The translations under genes and the position numbers were made by a program. Source: Ferrovibrio sp. (lineage in GTDB: Bacteria > Pseudomonadota > Alphaproteobacteria > Ferrovibrionales > Ferrovibrionaceae). Taken from it: a stretch of 64,000 nucleotides of DNA. Where the stretch lies: assembly GCA_017991315.1 (NCBI GenBank), contig JAGOQS010000002.1:682001-746000 (forward strand), in the 5' to 3' direction. Position 1 is the first letter of the stretch; the number at the start of each line of letters is the position of its first letter. This document shows positions 56,503 to 64,000 of this stretch, piece after piece. Under the pieces are notes generated by a model that saw only the letters and a list, made by a program, of their open reading frames with translations, was not told where the DNA came from and ran no database searches.

Positions 56503-57897
56503 ATGACCGAGACCCGCCAGGAACGCGATGCCTTCGGCAGCGTCGCCGTGCCCGCCGACAAATACTGGGGCGCCCAGACCCAGCGCGCGCTGCAGCTTTT
56601 CCGCATCGGCGACGAGCAATTGCCGCCGGCCCTGGTGCATGCCATCGGGCTGCAGAAGCTGGCCGCCGCGCGCGCCAATGCCCGGCTCGGCGAATTGCCG
56701 CCCGACCTGGTGGCGCCAATCGAGCAGGCGGCGCGCGAAGTCTGGGAGGGCAAGTTCGACGCGCATTTCCCGCTGCCGGTGTGGCAGATCGGCTCCGGCA
56801 CCGCCACCAACATGAATGCCAATGAGGTGATCGCCAACCGCGCCAACCAATTGCTCGGCCAGCCGCTGGCGACCAAGAAGCCGGTGCATCCGAATGACCA
56901 TGTCAATCGCGGCCAGTCGTCGAACGACACCTTCCCCACCGTGATGCACATTGTCACCGTGCTGGAACTGGTCGGGCGGCTGAAGCCCGCGCTCGCCAGC
57001 CTGCAGAGCCAGCTCAGCATCAAGGCAGCGGCCTGGGCCGATATCGTGAAAATCGCCCGCACCCATCTGCAGGATGCGACGCCGATGACCTTGGGCCAGG
57101 GTTTTGGCGCCATGGCACGGCAGATCGAACTCGGCCAGGCGCGGCTGGAGGATACCCTGCCGCGGCTTTATGCCTTGGCCCAGGGCGGCACGGCGGTGGG
57201 CACCGGGCTGAATGCCAAGGCCGGCTTCGACGTGGCCTTCGCCGAAGAACTGGCGAGTTTGAGCGGCCAGCCCTTCCGCGCCAACCCGGACAAGTTCGAG
57301 GGCATGGGCGCGCATGACGCCCTGGTGGAAGCCAGCGGCATGCTCAACACGCTGGCGGTCTCGCTGGCCAAGATCGCCAACGACATCCGCTTCCTCGGTT
57401 CCGGCCCGCGCGCCGGCCTGGCGGAATTGCTGCTGCCGCATGATGGCCTCACGTCATCGATCATGCCGGGCAAGCGCAACCCGACGCTGGCGGAAGCGAC
57501 GCTACAGGTCTGCTATCAAGTGATGGGCAACCACGTGACTGTGACCCATGCAGCGGCGGCCGGGCATTTCGAACTCAACGTCGCCAAGCCGGTGATCGTG
57601 CACAACATCCTGCGCTCCATCGCGCTGCTGGCCGACGCAGTGAAGCTGTTCGGCGACGACATGGTGGCCGGCATCGAGCCGAATACCGCCACGCTCAGCC
57701 GCAATGTCGAGCATTCCATCATGCTCGCCACCGCGCTCAACCCGCATCTCGGCTATGACCGCGTGGCGCAGATCGTCAACAAATCCTTCGCCGAGAATAT
57801 CAGCCCGAAACAGGCCGCCATCGCGCTCGGGCTGCTCAGCGCCGAGGACTACGACCGCCTCGCCGATCCGCGCAGCATGATCGGGCCGAGGCCTTAG
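56503..57897 (+). CDS. fumC: Fumarate hydratase class II homologue
   Basis: A 464-residue member of the fumarase/aspartase superfamily. Start MTETRQERDAFGSVAVPADKYWGAQTQR is FumC-like; VWQIGSGTATNMNANEV, PVHPNDHVNRGQSSNDTFPT, THLQDATPMTLGQGF and SSIMPGKRNPT are the main signatures. The last loop normally reads GSSIMPGKVNPT; here TSS and Arg replace Gly-Ser-Ser and Val. Interconverts fumarate and malate if canonical; the loop change leaves some doubt. A canonical copy elsewhere would make this a specialised paralogue. Confidence 0.88.
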   Translation: MTETRQERDAFGSVAVPADKYWGAQTQRALQLFRIGDEQLPPALVHAIGLQKLAAARANARLGELPPDLVAPIEQAAREVWEGKFDAHFPLPVWQIGSGTATNMNANEVIANRANQLLGQPLATKKPVHPNDHVNRGQSSNDTFPTVMHIVTVLELVGRLKPALASLQSQLSIKAAAWADIVKIARTHLQDATPMTLGQGFGAMARQIELGQARLEDTLPRLYALAQGGTAVGTGLNAKAGFDVAFAEELASLSGQPFRANPDKFEGMGAHDALVEASGMLNTLAVSLAKIANDIRFLGSGPRAGLAELLLPHDGLTSSIMPGKRNPTLAEATLQVCYQVMGNHVTVTHAAAAGHFELNVAKPVIVHNILRSIALLADAVKLFGDDMVAGIEPNTATLSRNVEHSIMLATALNPHLGYDRVAQIVNKSFAENISPKQAAIALGLLSAEDYDRLADPRSMIGPRP

Positions 57898-57917
57898 ACG
57901 GATTTTTCAAGGGAAAT

Positions 57918-57926
57918 TGGCGCACC
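57918..57926. repeat. Putative left end (attL-like) of the tRNA-Arg islet
   Basis: TGGCGCACC at 57918-57926 is identical to the 3' end of the tRNA-Arg gene on the same strand orientation (59925-59933). It sits 21 bases after the fumC stop, exactly where base composition drops. The match is short, so it may be the eroded core of an attachment site or coincidence. Confidence 0.45.
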
Positions 57927-58043
57927 GCTCCAGATATATGGTGATAGATACACCTAAACTATGACCTCTAAAATGAAGCTGCGCTAATTGCCAGAATTAT
58001 TGAGATATCGCTAAAGCAGCAACCAACACGGTAAAGATTGACC

Positions 58044-59735
58044 ATGACCAACACACTATCATGGGTCAACGCCCCGACATGGAAAGAGCGTTGGGAAAAA
58101 CTCGAGACTTTGGACGGAGGTGGACAAGGCGAAGCGTATCGCGCACGCCGCCAATCTGATGGCAAAATCGGTTTTCTAAAGACCATTAAATCGAATAAAA
58201 ACTCTGAGCGCCGAGCGCGCTTTTTCCGAGAGGCGACTGCCTATGATAGTCTTGGAATTGCAGGAATCCCTCCTCTTATAGAGAGTAACGCGCATCGTCA
58301 CGCAGATGAGAGCTTCGCTCTGTTTATTGCAACCGAATTCATTGACGGAAGCACGCTCCGGTCCTGGCGCGAGGCGCAAACGACAGTATCACTCGAAACG
58401 GCAGTAATTATCACATCAAGACTACTCTCCATCCTGCAAGCCTGCCACTCGGAAGGATGTGTCCACCGTGACGTGAAGCCTGACAACATCATTCTGGAAG
58501 GAGGCGATCCGTCGCGAGTCTGGCTACTCGACTTCGGCATTAGCTATCACGCTCTCGCTAATATCGACTTCCAAACTGAAGACTGGCAGGAAGTCGGAAA
58601 CAGGTTTTTGCGCCTCCCCGAACTGTCGGCGGGCAGCCTGTCCAAGCAAGATTTGCGCTCCGATATTTGTTTTGCGGCAGGCATTCTTTTTTACCTGCTA
58701 ACCGGTGACCATCCTGATGTGCTCGAAGATAGCGAGGGACGATTGCCGCACCAGCGACCTGCCGCACTAGCGAAGCTTCAGAATGTTGCGTCGTCACAAC
58801 TACCACAGCTTCTCGCTCTGTTCGATGAAGCCTTTTCTCCGCGCCTCATGGACCGCTTTTCTACGACACAAGTCATGCACGAACGAATGCGCCAGCTTAT
58901 GAATGAGCAACTACGCGGAGATTCGACCGAAGTCGATCTAGCAGTGCTTCGTGAGACACTTGATACCAAAGTTAACCGCAACCTGGCTCAGAGGATCGCT
59001 AAGTTCGGCGAGGGGTTAAGACGTGTGCAACAAGTCTTTAATGATGTCCAGCAGTCGATTGGCAACAGTCTCTCGATTAGCCAGACTGGGTGGGATGTCA
59101 CCGGCGAAAGGGGGCAGAACACCCTATTCTGGTCGAGACATGGATCGAGTGATCGCATCTTGTCGGTTACATACCAAGTCGTGCCCACTGGCGAGGAGCT
59201 TCTTGTGCGCATGGCAGGCGAAACAGTTTATCGGACCGACCTTACCAAACCGGAATATAGTGACGATTTTCACAGGGCCGTTCAGGCGTGGCTGGCCTCT
59301 AGACTCCGCGCGGCGCTCAGTGACCCAAGCGCTCTCCCACCGGAGGTGGACAGTTTCAAAGAAAACAAACCGTTCGGATCACTCGAAGAAGCGGCTGTCG
59401 AGGCCGGTCGGCGCAATCTCCCGATCTTGGCCTTTGTTTATGATCCGACACAGCCGGAACGTGGCAAGTTGGGGTGGTCTCTAGATTACTTCCTACAGAA
59501 CCGGCGTACGCGCGACACCATGAATGAGGCGTTCGTCACAGCTCTTGTACCCCTCGCGGCGCTCTCTGCTGTCTCCGATATCCTTAATCAGCAATCGATG
59601 GAGCAAGCCCGCTGGGTCGTACTGAACCAACAGCTTCTGCCGATGGAACAAGAGATCATCTATGCCAATCCTCAGGAGGCCGAGCGGATCATTGGTGAAC
59701 TGGCCCGGCGCCACGCGAGGAAACCAAGGTTGTAG
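58044..59735 (+). CDS. Ser/Thr protein kinase fused to a thioredoxin-like domain
   Basis: A 563-residue protein from the ATG at 58044; an in-frame TTG two codons earlier is less likely. Kinase domain (about 15-285): glycine loop DGGGQGEAYRAR, Lys46 in FLKTI, HRD at 141-143 (HRDVKPDN, catalytic Asp143, Asn148), DFG at 163-165, and LPE in place of APE near 192. A central helical region (about 285-340) and a unique segment (340-440) follow. The last 110 residues look like a thioredoxin fold (NLPILAFVYDP, MEQARWVVLNQQLLPM) without the CxxC pair. The AT-rich codon use and location beside tRNA-Arg indicate horizontal acquisition. No phosphatase, FHA or toxin gene is adjacent. Function unknown; phage defence or stress signalling are possibilities. 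Confidence 0.85.
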   Translation: MTNTLSWVNAPTWKERWEKLETLDGGGQGEAYRARRQSDGKIGFLKTIKSNKNSERRARFFREATAYDSLGIAGIPPLIESNAHRHADESFALFIATEFIDGSTLRSWREAQTTVSLETAVIITSRLLSILQACHSEGCVHRDVKPDNIILEGGDPSRVWLLDFGISYHALANIDFQTEDWQEVGNRFLRLPELSAGSLSKQDLRSDICFAAGILFYLLTGDHPDVLEDSEGRLPHQRPAALAKLQNVASSQLPQLLALFDEAFSPRLMDRFSTTQVMHERMRQLMNEQLRGDSTEVDLAVLRETLDTKVNRNLAQRIAKFGEGLRRVQQVFNDVQQSIGNSLSISQTGWDVTGERGQNTLFWSRHGSSDRILSVTYQVVPTGEELLVRMAGETVYRTDLTKPEYSDDFHRAVQAWLASRLRAALSDPSALPPEVDSFKENKPFGSLEEAAVEAGRRNLPILAFVYDPTQPERGKLGWSLDYFLQNRRTRDTMNEAFVTALVPLAALSAVSDILNQQSMEQARWVVLNQQLLPMEQEIIYANPQEAERIIGELARRHARKPRL

Positions 59736-59924
59736 GAGTAATCCACCAGAGATCAGCCATATAATAGCGCCCCAACAAACCTGCCTATCATGTCTGAATT
59801 GTGCGCTATAGCAAATGCACTTGAACGTAGGGGAATCTGCGGAGCTCCTTAAATCGCCCTGCATCCGGCATGCATCTACTATAGATGAAAAACGCTCAAT
59901 TTATTTAGTAATCGGCCAAGAAGC

Positions 59925-60001
<77 letters not shown>

Positions 60002-60100
60002 CAGGAGCCGGGGCGGACCATAGCCGAGGGGGCGGCAGCGGGCAAGGCCCGCCGGAATCGGCGATGAGCCGGCGCTGCCGGAATCCGGCGGATTTCCGGT

Positions 60101-61036
60101 TCAGGCTGCCGGCCGCCGAGTGAGTTCGAGGAACAGGTCCTCGAGGTCGGCTTCCTGGGTGGAGAGATCGAGAATCCTTAAGTTGGCCGCCTGGCAGCGC
60201 GCCAGCACGGCATCGAAGGGCAAGAGACTCGGGCGATACTGCAGCCTGAGCCGCTTCGGCTCGAGCAATTCCGGGCCGAGATCGGCCAGCGCCTCGGGCG
60301 GCGCCTCAAGCGGCTCGGCCAGCGTGAGGATCACATCCTTGCGGTCGAGCTGGCCGATCAGCGCAGGCGTGCGGTCGCAGGCCACCACGCGGCCGTGGTT
60401 GATGATGGCAACGCGGTCGCAGAGCGCCTCGGCTTCTTCCAAATAATGCGTGGTCAGCACCACCGTGGTGCCGGCTTGATTCAGCCGCCGCACATAGGCC
60501 CAGAGCTGCTGGCGCAATTCGATATCGACGCCGGCGGTCGGCTCGTCCAGCACCAGCACCGGCGGCGCATGCACCAGCGCCTTGGCCACCAGCAGCCGCC
60601 GCCGCATGCCGCCCGAAAGCGTGCGGGCATAGGCCTCGGCCTTCTCGGTGAGGCCGACGGCGGCGAGAATGGCGTCGGTCTGGCGTTCGGCCTTGGGCAC
60701 ACCGTAGAGGCCGGCCTGGAATTCCATCGCCTCGCGCGGCGTGAAGAAGGGATCGAGGTTGAGTTCCTGCGGCACCACGCCGATGGCGGCGCGGGCCCGG
60801 CGGGCATCGCTGTCGATATCATGGCCCCAGATCGCGGCAGAGCCCGAGGTCTTGCGCACCAGCCCGGCCAGGATGTTGATCAGGGTGGATTTGCCCGCCC
60901 CGTTCGGCCCCAGCAGACCGAAGAAGCTGCCCTTCGGAATCTCAAGATCGACGGCATCCAGGGCCAGCTTGGCGCGCGGGCCGGAACCATAGGTCTTGCT
61001 GAGCGCGGAAAGGCGGATGGCGGCGGGTTCGGACAT
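60101..61036 (-). CDS. ABC-2 type transporter ATP-binding protein
   Basis: A 311-residue ATPase. Walker A LLGPNGAGKSTLINILAG (about 40-57), signature LSGGMRRRLLVAKALVHAP, Walker B VLVLDEPTAGVD, and H-loop VLTTHYLEEAEALCDR. The C-terminal 80 residues form the regulatory extension of NodI/CcmA-like ATPases. The permease partner usually lies next to it, but neither side of this gene in the window encodes one, so it acts with a permease encoded elsewhere. Stop is 99 bases before the tRNA 5' end. Confidence 0.92.
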   Translation of the reverse strand: MSEPAAIRLSALSKTYGSGPRAKLALDAVDLEIPKGSFFGLLGPNGAGKSTLINILAGLVRKTSGSAAIWGHDIDSDARRARAAIGVVPQELNLDPFFTPREAMEFQAGLYGVPKAERQTDAILAAVGLTEKAEAYARTLSGGMRRRLLVAKALVHAPPVLVLDEPTAGVDIELRQQLWAYVRRLNQAGTTVVLTTHYLEEAEALCDRVAIINHGRVVACDRTPALIGQLDRKDVILTLAEPLEAPPEALADLGPELLEPKRLRLQYRPSLLPFDAVLARCQAANLRILDLSTQEADLEDLFLELTRRPAA

Positions 61037-61153
61037 GGCGGCCAGAAGAAAAAAACCGGAACAGATGGGTGCCTGAGACTGGCATCCGGCGTGGCGTTGG
61101 GCTAGGTATCACCCCATAACGCTGCGGTCAAATTCCGCCAGACGAGGGTCGCC

Positions 61154-61330
61154 ATGGAACCAGTGGAAACCAAGGAAGTGGACAGCACCCGGATCGCCTG
61201 CGACGGCGATGGCGCCGCGCTGGGCCATCCGCGCATCTACCTCAATATGGGCGAGAAGACCGAGATCGACTGCCCCTATTGCGGCCGCCGCTACGTGCTG
61301 AAGGCCGGCGCTGCGGCGCACGCGCATTAA
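61154..61330 (+). CDS. Small CHCC-type zinc-finger protein (NDUFS6-like)
   Basis: A 58-residue protein, start MEPVETKEVD. The zinc ligands are Cys16 (IACDG), His25 (LGHPRIYL), Cys40 and Cys43 (DCPYCGRRYVL), which match the CHCC zinc-finger domain of the complex I accessory subunit family. In alphaproteobacteria such small proteins are linked to NADH dehydrogenase assembly. GAGGG lies about six bases ahead of the ATG. It sits ten bases before the GTG of polA. Confidence 0.85.
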   Translation: MEPVETKEVDSTRIACDGDGAALGHPRIYLNMGEKTEIDCPYCGRRYVLKAGAAAHAH

Positions 61331-61340
61331 GCACCCGCTT

Positions 61341-64000
61341 GTGAGCGCCGCCCCGCATCGCCTCTATCTGGTCGACGGCTCGGGCTATATCTTCCGCGCC
61401 TACCATGCCCTGCCGCCGCTGACACGCAAAAGCGACGGCATGCCTATCGGTGCCGTTTCCGGCTTCTGCAACATGCTGGCGAGTTTGCGCGAACGCGCCG
61501 AGGCAGATGGCGCACTGAGCCATATGGCGGTGATCTTCGATGCCGGCCGCGAAACCTTCCGCAACGAGATCTATCCCGCCTACAAGGCCAACCGCTCCGA
61601 GACGCCGGAAGACCTGATCCCGCAATTCGCGCCAATCCGCGATGCCGTGCGCGCCTTCTCGCTCGCCTGCATCGAGATGGAGGGCTTCGAGGCCGACGAC
61701 CTGATCGCCACTTATGCCCGCCAGGCCCGCGAGCAGGGCATGGAAGTGGTGGTGGTTTCCTCCGACAAGGACCTGATGCAACTGGTGCGCCCCGGCGTGG
61801 CGCTCTATGACCCGATGAAGAACCGCAGCATCGGTGCGCCGGAAGTGATGGAAAAATTCGGCGTCGCGCCAGACAAGGTGGTGGATGTGCAGTCGCTGGC
61901 CGGCGACAGCACCGACAATGTGCCCGGCGTGCCCGGCATCGGCATCAAGACCGCGGCCGAACTGATCAACACCTATGGCGACCTCGACACGCTGCTGGCC
62001 CGCGCTGCCGAGATCAAGCAGCCGAAGCGGCGCGAAAGCCTGCTCAGCAATGCCGAGAAGGCCCGCATCAGCCGCCAGTTGGTGCTGCTGAAGGACGACG
62101 TGCCGGTGAAGGAGACACTGGACGATTTCGCCATCCGCCCGCTCGACTGGCCGACGCTTGATGCCTTCCTCGCCTCGATGGAATTCCGCACCCTGCGCGG
62201 CCGCCTGGAAGCGCGCGTGAAGGGCCTGGTGCCGGCGAGCAAGGCTCAGCTCACCGATCCGGATACAGCGCGCCTGCAGGATGCGCCGGAAATGGCAGCG
62301 GCGCCGGCGGAAGCGCAGTATGAACTGGTGCAGGATCTGGAGCGACTGGAAGCCTGGATCCGCCACGCGGTCAAGGCCGGCATCGTGGCGGTGGATACCG
62401 AGACCACCGACCTGATCGCCACCCGCGCCGAACTGGTCGGCGTGTCGATGAGTGTGGCGCCAGGCGAGGCCTGCTACATCCCGGTGGGGCATACGGCGCC
62501 GAACGGCGACGGCCTGGATCTTGGCGGCGGTGGCCGGCCGAAACAGATTCCGCTGGATCAGGTGGTCGCTGCGCTGAAGCCGCTGCTGGCCGATGAAACC
62601 GTGCTGAAGATCGGCCAGAACATCAAATACGACATGGTGGTGCTGGCGCGCTACGGCCTCAGCGTGGCGCCCTATGACGACACCATGCTGCTGTCCTACA
62701 CGCTGGATGCCGGCAAGCATAATCACAACATGGACGATCTGGCCGAACGCCATCTCGGCCATACCACGATCAAGTTCGACGACGTGACCGGCACCGGCAA
62801 GGCGCGCATCACGTTTGACCGCGTGCCGCTGGACAAGGCGCTGGCCTATGCCGCCGAGGATGCCGATATCACGCTGCGACTGCACCGCGCGCTGAAGCCA
62901 CGGCTGCTGAGCGACAAGATGACCACGCTGTATGAGACCATCGAGCGGCCGATGCCGCGCGTGGTGGCGGCGATGGAGCTGGCCGGCGTGAAGGTGGACA
63001 AGGCCGAGCTTAATCGCCTGAGCGCCGATTTCGCCAACCGCATGGCTGCGCTGGAACGCGAGGCGCATGAACTGGCCGAGGAGAGCTTCAATCTCGGCTC
63101 GCCGAAGCAGCTTGGCGAAATCCTGTTCGACAAGATGTCACTGCCCGGCGGCAAGAAGGGCAAGACCGGCGCCTATGGCACCGGCGCCGATGTGCTGGAA
63201 GAATTGGCGGCGGCAGGCCACAAGCTGCCGCAGGTGGTGCTGGACTGGCGCCAGTTGCAGAAGCTGAAGGGCACCTACACCGATGCGCTGCAGGAGCAGA
63301 TCGGCAGCGATGGCCGCGTCCATACCTCCTATTCGCTGGCCGCCACCAGTACCGGCCGCTTTGCCTCTTCCGATCCCAACCTGCAGAATATCCCGATCCG
63401 CACCGAGGAGGGCCGCAAGATCCGCCGCGCCTTCGTGGCCGAACCGGGACACAAGCTGATCAGCGCCGACTATTCACAGATCGAATTGCGCATCCTGGCG
63501 CATATCGCCGATATCGGCGCGCTGAAGCAGGCCTTCCTTGATGGCGTGGACATCCATGCCCTGACCGCCAGCCAGGTATTCAACGTGCCGATCGAAGGCA
63601 TGGACCCGATCGTGCGCCGTTCCGCCAAGGCGATCAATTTTGGCATCATCTATGGCATGAGCGCCTTTGGCCTCGCCGCCCAGCTCGGCATCCCGCAGCG
63701 CGAGGCCGCCAACTATATCGATGCCTACTTCAAGCGCTATCCCGGCATCCGCGACTATATGGACCGGACCAAGAAGCAGGCGCATGAAATCGGTTATGTC
63801 AGCACGGCCTTCGGCCGCCGCATCCATCTACCGAACATCAACTCGAAGAATCCCGCCGAACGCTCCTTCCTGGAGCGCGCCGCGATCAACGCACCGATCC
63901 AGGGCACGGCGGCCGACGTGATCAAGCGCGCCATGGCCCGGCTGCCCGATGCGCTCCGTGCCGAGAAGCTGAGCGCCCGCATGCTGCTGCAGGTGCATGA
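61341..64000 (+). CDS. polA: DNA polymerase I (3' end cut by the window)
   Basis: At least 886 codons from the GTG at 61341 (protein start MSAAPHRLYLVDGSGYIFRAYHAL). The 5'-3' exonuclease covers the first 290 residues (FDAGRETFRNEIYPAYKANR, GDSTDNVPGVPGIGIKTA). The proofreading exonuclease begins near 330 (VAVDTETTDLIATRAEL; later YAAEDADITLRLHR), so its acidic residues are present. The polymerase domain holds YSLAATSTGRFASSDPNLQNIP, SADYSQIELRILAHIA, RRSAKAINFGIIYGMSAFG and ends inside motif C (LLQVHD). Only some 50 residues are missing. Confidence 0.97.
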   Translation, partial: MSAAPHRLYLVDGSGYIFRAYHALPPLTRKSDGMPIGAVSGFCNMLASLRERAEADGALSHMAVIFDAGRETFRNEIYPAYKANRSETPEDLIPQFAPIRDAVRAFSLACIEMEGFEADDLIATYARQAREQGMEVVVVSSDKDLMQLVRPGVALYDPMKNRSIGAPEVMEKFGVAPDKVVDVQSLAGDSTDNVPGVPGIGIKTAAELINTYGDLDTLLARAAEIKQPKRRESLLSNAEKARISRQLVLLKDDVPVKETLDDFAIRPLDWPTLDAFLASMEFRTLRGRLEARVKGLVPASKAQLTDPDTARLQDAPEMAAAPAEAQYELVQDLERLEAWIRHAVKAGIVAVDTETTDLIATRAELVGVSMSVAPGEACYIPVGHTAPNGDGLDLGGGGRPKQIPLDQVVAALKPLLADETVLKIGQNIKYDMVVLARYGLSVAPYDDTMLLSYTLDAGKHNHNMDDLAERHLGHTTIKFDDVTGTGKARITFDRVPLDKALAYAAEDADITLRLHRALKPRLLSDKMTTLYETIERPMPRVVAAMELAGVKVDKAELNRLSADFANRMAALEREAHELAEESFNLGSPKQLGEILFDKMSLPGGKKGKTGAYGTGADVLEELAAAGHKLPQVVLDWRQLQKLKGTYTDALQEQIGSDGRVHTSYSLAATSTGRFASSDPNLQNIPIRTEEGRKIRRAFVAEPGHKLISADYSQIELRILAHIADIGALKQAFLDGVDIHALTASQVFNVPIEGMDPIVRRSAKAINFGIIYGMSAFGLAAQLGIPQREAANYIDAYFKRYPGIRDYMDRTKKQAHEIGYVSTAFGRRIHLPNINSKNPAERSFLERAAINAPIQGTAADVIKRAMARLPDALRAEKLSARMLLQVH

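Noticed and set aside
59736-59924. A remnant integrase or toxin gene in the AT-richer gap between the kinase and tRNA-Arg.
   Set aside because: No frame in this interval shows a start with ribosome binding site or a recognisable motif.
61242-63068. A 608-codon minus-strand open frame opposite polA.
   Set aside because: The polA reading frame holds all polymerase motifs; the antisense product is rich in His/Gln/Arg and has no recognisable fold.

Overview
The window is a continuous stretch of a high-GC, gene-dense chromosome that looks alphaproteobacterial. Gene content (a complete TRAP transporter, PolA, an Lrp regulator, DUF1127, Mpo1-like and NDUFS6-type zinc-finger proteins, an Irr-like box) and protein style suggest the Rhodospirillales or a related order; this is an inference, since no rRNA is present. 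There is no prophage, insertion sequence or CRISPR array. Almost every base is coding, mostly in short co-directional operons with translational overlaps.

Layout. 1-11938: fatty-acid breakdown. A truncated TauE/SafE exporter and an Mpo1-like protein lie divergent from a MerR regulator that leads thiolase, a hydroxyacyl-CoA dehydrogenase/hydratase fusion and two acyl-CoA dehydrogenases. A second operon (thiolase plus FadB/FadJ-type fusion) has its own promoter with a TetR-type operator filling the spacer. 11983-15545: HtrA/DegP protease with a two-component system. 15689-19032: TRAP transporter. 19262-23142: enoyl-CoA hydratase, TetR, a three-module hot-dog thioesterase and an AEC transporter. 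23206-27823: GNAT, PhzF, DUF1127, a MocR regulator with palindromes across its start codon, and a lactate-permease-like transporter. 27820-30872: folP-glmM-thiD. 31051-33317: dps (Irr-like box), msrP and a HAD phosphatase. 33331-33500: a candidate structured small RNA. 33567-39737: a large unknown protein, trxB, LysR and a PAS histidine kinase, all on the minus strand. 39897-45107: Lrp, GFA, an MHS-type MFS carrier and a KdpDE-like pair without kdpFABC.

45138-48779 is the most intriguing core-genome operon: MBL-fold hydrolase, APH-type small-molecule kinase and a divergent enolase paralogue joined by 4-base overlaps, then arfB. 48852-57897: hybrid histidine kinase, macA-macB-outer-membrane factor, a second TauE/SafE protein and a fumarase C homologue. 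57918-59933 is a foreign, AT-richer islet carrying one Ser/Thr kinase fused to a thioredoxin-like domain. It abuts the 3' end of tRNA-Arg(CCG), and a 9-base copy of the tRNA end sits at its far border. 60101-64000: ABC ATPase, a small zinc-finger protein and polA, cut by the window edge.

The most promising leads for undescribed biology are the MBL-kinase-enolase operon, the tRNA-anchored kinase islet, the three-module thioesterase operon and the five-hairpin RNA candidate.
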